From the NCBI GenBank assembly GCA_030694465.1, contig JAUXYJ010000042.1, positions 102,045 through 166,044 of the forward strand: a DNA stretch of 64,000 bases. Reading direction: 5' to 3'. This DNA is from Deltaproteobacteria bacterium (GTDB lineage Bacteria; Myxococcota_A; Polyangia; Polyangiales; Ga0077539). Positions 45,782 to 55,097 of the stretch are shown here, piece by piece. Under the pieces are notes generated by a model. That model searched no databases. It had not been told where the DNA came from and was given only the letters and a program-made list of their open reading frames with translations. Within the stretch, counting starts at the first letter, position 1, and each line of letters begins with the position of its first letter. Position numbers and translations under genes: made by a program.

Positions 45782-46528
45782 CTATCGCGCGGGCGTGATC
45801 GCGACGACGAGGCCTCCGCGCGCGCGCTCAAGGAGCCGCAGAGGGACGCGCGAGACGGGCTCGATCGCTGCTTCTGCACGCGCCAATGCGCTGTGTTTTG
45901 ACTCGCCGATCGCGAGCAACACGATGTCGCGTGCGGCGTTTAGCGTGGTGGGCGTCAGGCTCAGCCTCGCGTGCGGCGGTGACATGGGAGGGTCTTCGAG
46001 CGCGATCACGAGGCGGCCCTTGTCGTCTTCGATCGCTGGGCATCCCGGAAAAAGCGAGAGAATGTGAGCGTCTGCGCCTACCCCGAGCATGAGCACATCG
46101 ATCGACGGGACGTTGGGTGGGGCGCACTCACACACGCTCCGCAAGGCGTCCTCGGCGCGTCGTGCGGCCTGCGCGAGGTCTGCGCTCCACGCCTCAAGTG
46201 CGATGACTTGGTCCTGTGAAATCCCTAGCGGATCGAGCAGTGTGCGCCGCGCTGCGCCGAGATTGCTGTCGGGGTGACTCGCTGGCACAGCCCGCTCGTC
46301 GCCGAGGATAAAGTGCACCCGTGAGAGGTCTAGCCCACGGAGTGTAGGCGAGTCCGCGAGGGCGCGATGGAGTGCCACCGGAGAAGAGCCCCCGGCGAGG
46401 GCGATCACTGCACGATTGCGCTGAGAAAGCGCTGACCGAATGCGCGCGATGACATGCTCAGCGCATGCCCGCGCGAGGGCTTCGGGGTCATTGTCTTCGA
46501 GGCAATGTGCGCGGGCTAAAAAGCTCAC
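45782..46528 (-). CDS. pgl: 6-phosphogluconolactonase
   Basis: GTG at 46528 overlaps the opcA stop as GTGA, giving 248 residues, the usual length; longer starts run into opcA. Conserved motifs of the SugarP isomerase-like family are present: [36 protein letters not shown] and [18 protein letters not shown]. The enzyme hydrolyses 6-phosphogluconolactone after Zwf in the oxidative pentose phosphate pathway. The histidine kinase starts 55 bases downstream. Confidence 0.9.
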   Translation of the reverse strand: MSFLARAHCLEDNDPEALARACAEHVIARIRSALSQRNRAVIALAGGSSPVALHRALADSPTLRGLDLSRVHFILGDERAVPASHPDSNLGAARRTLLDPLGISQDQVIALEAWSADLAQAARRAEDALRSVCECAPPNVPSIDVLMLGVGADAHILSLFPGCPAIEDDKGRLVIALEDPPMSPPHARLSLTPTTLNAARDIVLLAIGESKHSALARAEAAIEPVSRVPLRLLERARGGLVVAITPAR

Positions 46529-47643
46529 AGTGCGCGCGCTCCGAGGACCCACGGAGCGCTGATGGTGAGCGCTTCGAGAAAGAGCTCGTCGCGTTCGGGG
46601 CGATCGAGCAGACGACGGAGCATCCGCGGTGTGTCGGGCGATCCGATGCGCAAAACGCACTCAGGGATGATCGCGCCGGCGCAGTAGCCACGCCATGCCA
46701 GCACACGCGGGTCGAGCTCGCGTTCGATCTCGAAGCGGTCGCCGACCGAGGACGATACGGTGACTCGCGTGAGGGCTCCGGGGTGCAAATTAGGCCGCAG
46801 ATCGTGTGTCATCGTGAGCGAAAATGGCTGCCCATCTTCGCGGGTGAGCCACAGCGCGCGCCCGTTCTCTCGCGTGGCCCAGCGCACACTCGACGGAGTG
46901 CGGAGCTTGAGCCTTGTGGCAAACCATCCTGCAAAGAGGGCTGCCTTTGCGCTCGCAAAGTCGCCTCGCGCGGGCGTGTTAAACGCGACCTCCAGTGCGT
47001 CACAGCGGCCCAGCCCGGCGAGCGACGCGGGGTCGTCGAAGAACCTCGCGAGGGACTCTTGCCATGCGCGAAGTCGTAGCCACTCGAGGTCTGAAATGCT
47101 CTGTGTGACGCGGGCCCGTTGCGCGACAAACCGCTGCAGTGTGACCAAATCGCTGAGGTCAATCTGCGACGAGTCTACGCAGAGGACATCCGAGCGATCG
47201 GCGAGGCGCACAAATGAGCTCGGGTCATCGGGCACATCGCCGAGCCACCAGAGCACCAGGGGGACGCCAGGCGCGAGGAGCCTCTCTACGACGGTCGCGA
47301 CATGGTCTCGCGCGGTGCCGGTCACGCTGAGGATGAGCGACTCGCCCACAAAGGTCCCAGGATTAGACGCGTCATCCAAGAGCGACGCGCGCACAATCAC
47401 AGGAGAATCCCCGATGGGAGAGCCCAAACGGACCACAATGACGCGGCCCGGATGGCCAGGGATCACCTCGCGCGTAGCCTCGATCGCGAACTGCACTTCG
47501 TCGTCGGATTGGCAGACGCAGACGAGGTTGAGCGTGCGTGCGCGGGGAGGGTCGCCGAGGGCCATCCATGCGCGATCGAGCGCGCGCTCGGCGTTCTCGG
47601 CGGTGACCTCGCTCGAGCTTGGGGCGATGCTCACCGCGGTCAT
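46525..47643 (-). CDS. opcA: Glucose-6-phosphate dehydrogenase assembly protein OpcA
   Basis: ATG at 47643 overlaps the zwf stop as ATGA. The 372-residue product shows LNLVCVCQSDDE near the start, a central VPLVLWWLGDVPDD and the downstream DSSQIDLSDLVTL, all typical of OpcA, which activates or assembles Zwf. OpcA is best known from cyanobacteria and actinobacteria. Its placement between zwf and pgl makes the assignment secure. Confidence 0.88.
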   Translation of the reverse strand: MTAVSIAPSSSEVTAENAERALDRAWMALGDPPRARTLNLVCVCQSDDEVQFAIEATREVIPGHPGRVIVVRLGSPIGDSPVIVRASLLDDASNPGTFVGESLILSVTGTARDHVATVVERLLAPGVPLVLWWLGDVPDDPSSFVRLADRSDVLCVDSSQIDLSDLVTLQRFVAQRARVTQSISDLEWLRLRAWQESLARFFDDPASLAGLGRCDALEVAFNTPARGDFASAKAALFAGWFATRLKLRTPSSVRWATRENGRALWLTREDGQPFSLTMTHDLRPNLHPGALTRVTVSSSVGDRFEIERELDPRVLAWRGYCAGAIIPECVLRIGSPDTPRMLRRLLDRPERDELFLEALTISAPWVLGARAL

Positions 47644-49175
47644 GGGCGTCTCCAGCGGCGACCATCCCGCTCGACGAGCGCTTCGGCGGCTGCGGGCCCC
47701 CAGGTCCCTGAAGAATAGTTGGGAAATCCCGGGGCGGGCATCTCTTGCCAGTACTCGAGGATGGGCGTGATGTAGCGCCACGATTCGTCGACCTCGTCGT
47801 TGCGTGCGAAGAGCGTCGCGTCTCCCAAGAGGGCGTCGAGGATGAGCCGTTCGTAGGCGTCTGCGCTGGTGCGTCCCCAGGTCGTGCCGTAGCGAAAGTC
47901 CATGTTGACGTCGCGGAGGAGCATGCGAGATCCCGGCTGTTTTGCAGCGACACGGAGGGTGATCCCCTCGTCGGGCTGGATGCGCAGGACGAGCTCGTTG
48001 GGCGCGGTCTCGGCCTGGGAGCGACCAAAGAGCGCGACGGGGATGGCTTTAAAACGCACGGCGACTTCGGACACGCGCCGGGTGAGTCTCTTGCCGGTAC
48101 GGATGTAAAACGGCACGCCTTGCCAGCGCCAGTTGTCGATGTCGATGCGCATCGCGGCGAAGGTCTCGGTGCGCGAGTCTGGGTTGACGTCGGGCTCTTC
48201 GCGGTAGGCGGTGAGGGGAGCGCCCCCGAGGGTTCCGCGGCCGTATTGACCGCGCGCGGTGAGCTCAGAGATGCGCTCGCGTGCCATGGGTCTGAGGGCC
48301 CTGAGCACTTTGACTTTTTCGTCGCGCACCGAGTCGGCGTCAAACGCGCTTGGAGGCTCCATCGCCACGAGCATCAAGAGCTGAAACAAGTGGTTCTGGA
48401 TGATGTCTCGCGTCGCGCCCGCGCCTTCGTAGAACTTACCGCGACCCTCGATGCCGATCTCTTCGGCCACGGTGATCTGCACGTGGTCGATGTTTTCTCT
48501 TCGCCAGAGCGGCTCAAAGATCGCGTTTCCGAAGCGAAACGCCAAGAGATTCTGCACGGCCTCTTTGCCCAAGTAGTGATCAATTCGGTAGATCTGTGAC
48601 TCGTGCAGGACCTCGTGCAGCGCGCGGTCGAGCACCCGTGACGACTCTAGGTCGTGACCAAAGGGCTTCTCAACGATCACGCGCGTGAAGCTCGCAGAGT
48701 CCGTGGGATCTCCGATGAGCCCGGCGCTCGCGAGCATGCGGCTGATGGGGCCAAAGAACTCTGGCGGGGTCGCGAGATAAAACAAGCGATTTCCGCGGGT
48801 TCCGTGCGTCGCATCGATGCGCTCAAGCTGTGATTTCAGTCGCTCAAATCCCGAGGCATCGTCAAAGGCTCCCTGGACGTAAAAGAGCGACGACTCAAAC
48901 GTGCTCCAGCTCTCGGGATCGACGGGCTTGCTGCGCGCGTGTTGCATCGTGGCTTCGCGTTGTTCTTCGCGAAACTCTGCGTCCGTCGCGCTCTTGCGAG
49001 CGAAGCCAACGATGGCGCTTCCGGGCGCCAACATCCTGGAGATTTGCAGGTGATACAGCGCGGGTACGAGCTTGCGTCGTGTGAGATCTCCCGAGGCTCC
49101 GAAGATCACGATGGCACACGGAGGCGCGAGTCGCTCGTCGTCGAGCCCCGCACGCAGTGGGTTTAGTGGGTTCAC
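47640..49175 (-). CDS. zwf: Glucose-6-phosphate 1-dehydrogenase
   Basis: The 511-residue protein has the NADP-binding motif IVIFGASGDLTRRKL at the N-terminus and the active-site motif RIDHYLGKEAVQNLLAFRF, with the catalytic His/Lys. It oxidises glucose-6-phosphate and makes NADPH. It heads a translationally coupled zwf-opcA-pgl unit. The 228 bases upstream, shared with a divergent lipoprotein gene, should contain the promoter. Confidence 0.95.
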   Translation of the reverse strand: MNPLNPLRAGLDDERLAPPCAIVIFGASGDLTRRKLVPALYHLQISRMLAPGSAIVGFARKSATDAEFREEQREATMQHARSKPVDPESWSTFESSLFYVQGAFDDASGFERLKSQLERIDATHGTRGNRLFYLATPPEFFGPISRMLASAGLIGDPTDSASFTRVIVEKPFGHDLESSRVLDRALHEVLHESQIYRIDHYLGKEAVQNLLAFRFGNAIFEPLWRRENIDHVQITVAEEIGIEGRGKFYEGAGATRDIIQNHLFQLLMLVAMEPPSAFDADSVRDEKVKVLRALRPMARERISELTARGQYGRGTLGGAPLTAYREEPDVNPDSRTETFAAMRIDIDNWRWQGVPFYIRTGKRLTRRVSEVAVRFKAIPVALFGRSQAETAPNELVLRIQPDEGITLRVAAKQPGSRMLLRDVNMDFRYGTTWGRTSADAYERLILDALLGDATLFARNDEVDESWRYITPILEYWQEMPAPGFPNYSSGTWGPAAAEALVERDGRRWRRP

Positions 49176-49352
49176 GAGGTCCGAACGCGTCCCTTCTCAG
49201 TTCGCACACGTGCACGCACATTGTGCTTTGGATCGTTGATGGTCTCTCTTAGCGCGACTTTAGGTGCGCCGAGGGCAAGCCAGTATGGCCGAAAGCTACG
49301 CTGGACTGCACGCGATCTCTTTTGTTGTACTAACCGCGCGATACCCGTACGA

Positions 49353-49376
49353 TTACAGCGCATTTATCCTGTAATT
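49353..49376. promoter_or_regulatory. Palindrome in the zwf / lipoprotein divergent promoter region
   Basis: ATTACAG-(10 bases)-CTGTAAT is a perfect 7-bp inverted repeat lying 27 bases before the ATG of the Stig1-repeat lipoprotein. The area is AT-rich compared with its surroundings. The symmetry and spacing suit a dimeric repressor site; alternatively it forms an mRNA 5' hairpin. Confidence 0.4.
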
Positions 49377-49403
49377 TATCACACAAGAAAGCACTTGTCC
49401 GAC

Positions 49404-51692
49404 ATGACAACACTCTCTGCGCGAGCGTGTGTGGCTGCAGCGTTGCTGGCCGCGTTGTGCGCTTGCTCTCCTCCGTCAGTGACTCCACCCACCGACACCG
49501 TCACGCGCGATGGCACTGTCGCGATGGACTCGATGGCAGGCTGCGGCGCGAGCGAGCTTCTCTGTGGGTCTCGCTGCATCAACACGCAGAGTGACCCACG
49601 CAACTGCGGCAGCTGCGACAACGCGTGCCCTGGCACTTCGGTCTGTACCGACGGGCGCTGTGTGCCAACGTGTCCGAGCAGCCAGCGCGCGTGTGGCAAC
49701 GAGTGCGTGACGCTCGCGTCGGACGCGAGGCACTGCGGCGCGTGCGGGAGCGCGTGTCCTTCGGGGCAATTGTGCTCGCGCGGGGCGTGCTCGCTGGTCT
49801 GTGATCCGCGGCTCACGGTGTGTGGCGGAGCCAACGCGGACGCAGGCGCTGACGCTGCTGCGGGGCCCACGTTGTGCGTCGATTTGCAGACAGACGCGAA
49901 CCACTGTGGTGCCTGCAACACGGCGTGCGCGGCTGGACAAAACTGTGTCTCGGGCGCGTGTGTTACGCCCTGTGCGTTGGGCCAAATGATGTGCGGCGGC
50001 GCGTGCGTGAGCGTGGCCTCGAACCCGATGCACTGCGGTCGATGCGGTGCAGCATGCGCGGCGGGACAAGACTGCGTCGCTGGGATGTGCCGCAGTGGTT
50101 GCCCGACGGGGCAATTGTCGTGCATGTCGGGCTGCGCAGACGCGCAGAATGACCCGGCCAACTGTGGTGCGTGTCAACGTGCGTGCACCGCGGGGCAGGT
50201 CTGTCAGGCTGGCGTGTGTGCGGTTCGCTGCTCGGCCAGCACGCTGTTGTGCAGCGGTCGATGTGTCAATTCGCAGACTGATCCTCGCAATTGTGGGACG
50301 TGCGGGACCACGTGTGCGGCCAATCAGCTCTGCACAGCGGGGCGATGTGTCACCGAGTGCGCGATGGGCAACGTGGCCTGTGGCGCGCTGTGCGTCGACA
50401 CGAGCGCGGACCCTCGCAACTGCGGCGCGTGTGGCAACACCTGCGCGACAGGCAGCTTTTGCTCAGGCGGAACGTGCATGCGCTCGTGCACCATGGGCGC
50501 CACGATGTGCGGCGCCGCGTGCGCGGATCTTTCGAGTGACAACGCGAACTGCGGTGCGTGTGGCACCGCGTGTGGTGCGGGACGCTCGTGCGTGATGGGC
50601 ATGTGCGCGACGCTGGCGATGGTCGATGGCGGGTGTTCGCCGCCGAGCCTTCAGTGTGGCGCGACGTGCACCGATGTGCGGTCGGACAACAACCACTGCG
50701 GTCGCTGTGGCAACGCGTGCAGCGCCGACCGATTGTGTCTCAACGGCGCGTGCGTCGCCCCGTGTGCAACGGGTGAGCAGCGCTGCGGCATGGCAGGGAC
50801 CTGCACCGACGTCCTGCGCGACGGGACCAACTGCGGCACCTGCGGCACTCGCTGCGCCTCGGGCGAGTCCTGCGTGCTCGGCACGTGCGCTCCGGACCCG
50901 AGCTTTCGCGTGACGTCATTGTCCAACATGGGCTGCACGCTCTCGCCCAACGTCGAGGGGATGGGCGCGGGCGATCAGCGCGGGTTGGTCGTCGCGACGA
51001 CGAGCTCGGTGTTGTACTCGGGCGACAGCTCTACCGTGTCTTTGTCCTCGGATTTGTCGATGATCACCACTGCCGGCGTGATCCATGACGCGATGGTGGG
51101 CGATCTGCGCATTGGTCGCGCGTACGTGATGCTCAACGCGATGGGCGTCGAGCCCACGAGCAACACCGCGTCGACGATCACACAGCTCGGCGAGCTCTCG
51201 AGCGCAGGCACGCTGACGGCGACGCGCATCCCGTTGTCGATGCCGATCGCGCTGACTTCGTCTTCGAGCAAGGGCTTTTACTCGGGCTATGGGCGCATTG
51301 TGATCTTTGATCCCACGGGCGCGACGGGCGCTTGGTGGCAGATCGCGATGCCCTCGGGCACGGTCACACGTTTGACCGGGACGATCGCACCCACGGGCGC
51401 TTCGGGCTGCGAGAGCTGGGCACACTCGGGCGTCGCCGAGTTTGTGGGCGGCGAGCAGTTCGCGGTGTTTGTTCGCAACGGTGTGGGGGTTGTGCGTCAG
51501 CGTATTCGTGATGGCATGCAGACCACGATCCTCAGCAACACGAGCATGGGCGATGTGTGCACCGTTGCGTTCTCGCCAGCGCGCAACCGCTGGTATTTTC
51601 AGTACGAATCCGCGCCAAGCTTCGCTCCTCCGCCAGCCGGGATGTTTGGTGAATTTGTCGTGAGCTGTTCAGCGATGTGGGAGGTGCCGTGA
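49404..51692 (+). CDS. Stig1-like Cys-repeat lipoprotein (first of tandem pair)
   Basis: ATG at 49404 gives a signal peptide with cysteine (LLAALCAC); the frame upstream to 49221 is non-coding in character. Residues about 50-495 contain some thirteen units of the pattern CG-x2-C-x6-D-x2-NCG-x-CG-x2-C-x2-G-x2-C-x2-G-x-C, resembling Stig1-type disulfide repeats. The last 260 residues (from SFRVTSLSNMGC) form a beta-rich domain without recognised family. It is probably a large extracellular or surface protein. A near-copy follows with the stop and start codons overlapping by one base. Confidence 0.75.
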   Translation: MTTLSARACVAAALLAALCACSPPSVTPPTDTVTRDGTVAMDSMAGCGASELLCGSRCINTQSDPRNCGSCDNACPGTSVCTDGRCVPTCPSSQRACGNECVTLASDARHCGACGSACPSGQLCSRGACSLVCDPRLTVCGGANADAGADAAAGPTLCVDLQTDANHCGACNTACAAGQNCVSGACVTPCALGQMMCGGACVSVASNPMHCGRCGAACAAGQDCVAGMCRSGCPTGQLSCMSGCADAQNDPANCGACQRACTAGQVCQAGVCAVRCSASTLLCSGRCVNSQTDPRNCGTCGTTCAANQLCTAGRCVTECAMGNVACGALCVDTSADPRNCGACGNTCATGSFCSGGTCMRSCTMGATMCGAACADLSSDNANCGACGTACGAGRSCVMGMCATLAMVDGGCSPPSLQCGATCTDVRSDNNHCGRCGNACSADRLCLNGACVAPCATGEQRCGMAGTCTDVLRDGTNCGTCGTRCASGESCVLGTCAPDPSFRVTSLSNMGCTLSPNVEGMGAGDQRGLVVATTSSVLYSGDSSTVSLSSDLSMITTAGVIHDAMVGDLRIGRAYVMLNAMGVEPTSNTASTITQLGELSSAGTLTATRIPLSMPIALTSSSSKGFYSGYGRIVIFDPTGATGAWWQIAMPSGTVTRLTGTIAPTGASGCESWAHSGVAEFVGGEQFAVFVRNGVGVVRQRIRDGMQTTILSNTSMGDVCTVAFSPARNRWYFQYESAPSFAPPPAGMFGEFVVSCSAMWEVP

Positions 51693-53992
51693 TGGTCCGT
51701 CAACGCTTTGCGATGGGTGTTCTCTCGGCGGCGCTGCTTGCGTCTGCGTGCTCGCCACCCCCGGTGATTCCGCCTCTGCCCGATGCGTCTCGGATGGACG
51801 CCTCGGTGATGGACGCAATGGCTCAGCCATGCGTTGCGCCCAGGACCGCGTGCGTCGGTGGCGCGTGCGTCGACACGCAGACAGACCGCGAAAACTGTGG
51901 CGGATGTGGTGTGCGATGCACGTCAGGGCAGGCCTGCCTCGCCGGAGTCTGCGGCACCGCGTGCCCCTCGGGGCAGCTGGTGTGCGGCAGTGAGTGCGTC
52001 AACATCGCGACCGAACCGCGGCACTGCGGCGGTTGCGATCGCGCTTGTGCGAGCGGGCAGCTCTGCTCGATGGGGCGCTGCGCGCTCACGTGTGCCGCGG
52101 GGCTGAGTGTTTGCACGATGACTACGTCTACGGCAGACGCGGGCGTGTCGGACGCAGGCGCATTGCGACTGTGTGTCAACACGAACTCGGACGTGCGTCA
52201 CTGCGGCGGTTGTGGCCTCGCGTGCGCCACGGGCCAGTCGTGTGAGATGGGAATTTGCAGGGCGGCCTGCGGTCCTGGTCAGACGGCGTGCCTGGGTCGC
52301 TGTGTCGTGACCAGCAACGATCCGAGCAACTGCGGCGCGTGCGGCACCGCGTGCGGCGCGGGGCAAGTGTGCTCGATGGGCGTGTGCGGGATGCGCTGCG
52401 CAACGGGGCAGATCGCGTGCGGTGCGAGCTGCGTAGATTCGCGCACGGACATCCGCAACTGTGGTGCGTGTGGGACCGTGTGTCCTGCGGGCCAGAGCTG
52501 CCAGATGGGAGCCTGCGCGCCTGCCTGCGCGGCGGGCGAGAGCGCGTGCGGAGCGGCATGTGCTGACTTGCAGACAGACAGAACAAACTGTGGCGCTTGT
52601 GGCACAGCCTGTGCGGCTGGGCAGACCTGCACCATGGGCCGATGCCAGGCGGCCTGCGCGGTGGGTCAAGCCTCGTGCGGCGGTCGCTGCGTGGATCTGT
52701 CGTCGGATCGCGGCAACTGCGGCGCGTGTGGCACCACGTGTGTTGTGGGCCAGCTCTGCAACATGGGTGCGTGTGCAGCGGCGTGTAGCGCGGGACAGCT
52801 TGAGTGCTCTGGGCGATGCGTCAACGCGAGCACCGACGTGAGCAACTGTGGCGCGTGCGGGCAGGTGTGCCCGATGGGCTTCGCGTGCGCGGGCGGCGGG
52901 TGCTTTCCGTTGGTCGGGACCGACGCAGGAGCGTGCTTTTTGCCGAGTATTCAGTGCGGTCCCACGTGCACTGACGTGCGCGCGGACAACAACCACTGCG
53001 GTCGCTGTGGCAACGCCTGCACTGCAGACCGCGCGTGCTTCAACGGCATGTGTCTGTTGCCCTGCGCGGCGGGCGAGAGCCGCTGTGGCGCGGGTGGCAC
53101 CTGCTCGGAGCTCTCACGCGACAGCGCAAACTGTGGCACCTGCGGTACGCGCTGCGGTGCCGGGCTCTCGTGCTCTTCGGGCATGTGCGTCCCGGATCCG
53201 AGCTTTCGCGTGACCTCGCTCTCCACCATGAGCTGTGTGTTTTCACCCGATGTGCAGAGCGAGGGCGCGGGCGATCAGCGCGGTCTTGTCGTCGCAACGA
53301 CGAGCGCGGTGCTGTACTCGGGCGACACGTCTACCGTGTCTTTGCCCCCGGATTTGTCAACATCGACCGCGGCCGGCGTGATCCATGACGCGATGGTGGG
53401 CGATCTGCGCATCGGCCGCGCGTACGTGATGCTCAACGCGATGGGCGTCGAGCCCTCAACCAACACCGCGTCTACGATCACACAGCTGGGCGAGCTCTCA
53501 AGCGCGGGCGTTTTGACCGCGACGCGCATCCCGTTGTCGATGCCGATCGCGCTCACTTCGTCCTCGGGCAAGGGCTTTTACTCGGGCTACGGGCGCATCC
53601 TGATCTTTGATCCTACGGGCGTGACGGGGGCCTGGTGGCAGATCGCGATGCCCGCAGGCACGGTCACACGTTTGACCGGGACGATCGCACCCACGGGCGC
53701 TTCGGGCTGCGAGAGCTGGGCGCACTCGGGCGTCGCCGAGTTTGTGGGCGGCGAGCAGTTCGTGGTGTTCGTGCGCGGCGGAACCGGCGTAGTGCGACAG
53801 CGGGTGCGTGACGGCATGCAGACCACCGTGCTCAACAACGCGAACATGGGCGACGTGTGCACCGTTGCGTTCTCGCCAGCGCGCAACCGCTGGTATTTTC
53901 AGTACGAATCCGCGCCAGACTTTGCTCCGCCCCCCGCGGGAGTGTTTGGCGAGTTCGTCGTGAGCTGCACTGCCACATGGGAGCTCCCCTGA
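51692..53992 (+). CDS. Stig1-like Cys-repeat lipoprotein (second of tandem pair)
   Basis: ATG at 51692 shares one base with the preceding stop (TGATG), with GGGAGG upstream. Signal peptide with LLASAC. It repeats the organisation of the first copy: an acidic linker, about thirteen NCGxCG cysteine units, then the same 260-residue C-terminal domain. The C-terminal parts of the two genes are almost identical in protein and DNA (for example GASGCESWAHSGVAEFVGG), whereas the repeat regions differ more. This points to gene duplication with later conversion of the 3' half. Confidence 0.75.
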   Translation: MVRQRFAMGVLSAALLASACSPPPVIPPLPDASRMDASVMDAMAQPCVAPRTACVGGACVDTQTDRENCGGCGVRCTSGQACLAGVCGTACPSGQLVCGSECVNIATEPRHCGGCDRACASGQLCSMGRCALTCAAGLSVCTMTTSTADAGVSDAGALRLCVNTNSDVRHCGGCGLACATGQSCEMGICRAACGPGQTACLGRCVVTSNDPSNCGACGTACGAGQVCSMGVCGMRCATGQIACGASCVDSRTDIRNCGACGTVCPAGQSCQMGACAPACAAGESACGAACADLQTDRTNCGACGTACAAGQTCTMGRCQAACAVGQASCGGRCVDLSSDRGNCGACGTTCVVGQLCNMGACAAACSAGQLECSGRCVNASTDVSNCGACGQVCPMGFACAGGGCFPLVGTDAGACFLPSIQCGPTCTDVRADNNHCGRCGNACTADRACFNGMCLLPCAAGESRCGAGGTCSELSRDSANCGTCGTRCGAGLSCSSGMCVPDPSFRVTSLSTMSCVFSPDVQSEGAGDQRGLVVATTSAVLYSGDTSTVSLPPDLSTSTAAGVIHDAMVGDLRIGRAYVMLNAMGVEPSTNTASTITQLGELSSAGVLTATRIPLSMPIALTSSSGKGFYSGYGRILIFDPTGVTGAWWQIAMPAGTVTRLTGTIAPTGASGCESWAHSGVAEFVGGEQFVVFVRGGTGVVRQRVRDGMQTTVLNNANMGDVCTVAFSPARNRWYFQYESAPDFAPPPAGVFGEFVVSCTATWELP

Positions 53993-54056
53993 GCGTGCGA
54001 TGCCGGCGTGGGAGAGATGGCTCGTCGCGGACGTGCTGTGCTAACCACCCGGCGTG

Positions 54057-55067
54057 ATGCTTGAGACAACCCCTCGGGACGAGTCTGCGTGGGAGCGCTT
54101 TGAAGCGCTGTACCGCAGCCGTCCCGCGATTTTGGCGCCGATGGAAGACGTGAGCGACGCGGTCTTTCGTCGCGTGTGTCGCACCGTCGGCGCAGACGTG
54201 TGCTTTACCGAATTTGTCAATTGTGAAGGGCTCTTACGCGGGGCCGAGACCGCCCGACGCAAGCTCACATTGAGCGCGATCGACCAGCCCACCGCGGTGC
54301 AAATCTATGGCTCAAACCCCGCCCGATTGGCCGAGGCCGCGCAGGTCGCCGCCGAGGCAGGGGCCGCCTTCGTAGACATCAATTGTGGCTGCTGGGTGCC
54401 CAAGGTCGCGGGCGCGGGCGCGGGCGCAGCGTGGCTGCGAGACCCCTCGGCGATGGTCGCGATGGCCGAGATGGTCGTGCGGGCGATCTCGCTTCCGGTG
54501 ACGGTGAAGACCCGCATTGGGTATGGGCCCGAGTCGCACATGCCCATCGTGGATTTGGCGCAGCGGCTTGAGGGCGTGGGAGTTGCTGCGCTCACGGTGC
54601 ACTGCCGCACCGCTGAGATGGGACACACAGGCAAAGCTGACTGGGTGTGGGCCCAGCGCGCGCAAGAGAAAGTGCGCTTCGCGGTGATGGTCAACGGGGA
54701 CGTGTGCAGCGGCGAGGATGCAGCGCGGGCTCTTGAGCGGACGGGCTGCGCGGGCGTGATGATCGGTCGCCGCGCGATCGAGCATCCGTGGGTCTTTCGC
54801 GAGGTGCGGGCGCGCTTAGACCGTGGAGAAACGCTGGCGCTTCCGACGCTCGAAGAGCGCTTTGCGCTCTGTCATTTGCATCTCGCGTGGGCGGTCGAGG
54901 CCCTGGGAGAGCGCGAGGGGTTGCGGGTCGCGCGCAGGCACCTAGGGGGCTATCTCTCGGGCGTGCAGGGCGCGGCGCGGTTGCGCAAAGCGCTGCACCA
55001 AGCGCGCGCGATGGACGAGGTGTATGCGCTGCTCGACCGCGTGCAGCGAGGCGAGTACATCGCGTAG
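54057..55067 (+). CDS. dus: tRNA-dihydrouridine synthase
   Basis: The TIM-barrel FMN enzyme is recognised by ILAPMEDVSDAVFRR at the start, DINCGCWVPKVAGAGAGAAW with the catalytic Cys, VTVKTRIGYG, ALTVHCRTAEMGHTGKADW and MIGRRAIEHPWVF. It reduces uridines in the tRNA D-loop. The residue after the catalytic Cys is Trp where most family members have Pro. ATG at 54057 is used; GTG at 54054 is possible. Which Dus subfamily is unclear. A hairpin follows the stop. Confidence 0.9.
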   Translation: MLETTPRDESAWERFEALYRSRPAILAPMEDVSDAVFRRVCRTVGADVCFTEFVNCEGLLRGAETARRKLTLSAIDQPTAVQIYGSNPARLAEAAQVAAEAGAAFVDINCGCWVPKVAGAGAGAAWLRDPSAMVAMAEMVVRAISLPVTVKTRIGYGPESHMPIVDLAQRLEGVGVAALTVHCRTAEMGHTGKADWVWAQRAQEKVRFAVMVNGDVCSGEDAARALERTGCAGVMIGRRAIEHPWVFREVRARLDRGETLALPTLEERFALCHLHLAWAVEALGEREGLRVARRHLGGYLSGVQGAARLRKALHQARAMDEVYALLDRVQRGEYIA

Positions 55068-55086
55068 CGAAATCGCAGTGATTTCG
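55068..55086. terminator. Hairpin between convergent genes (CGAAATC-GCAGT-GATTTCG)
   Basis: A perfect 7-bp stem with 5-base loop starts right after the dus stop codon and lies 11 bases before the convergent GH31 stop. It is probably a bidirectional transcript-end hairpin, similar in style to those at 20626 and 40609. Confidence 0.45.
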
Positions 55087-55097
55087 GGTGCGCGTTG

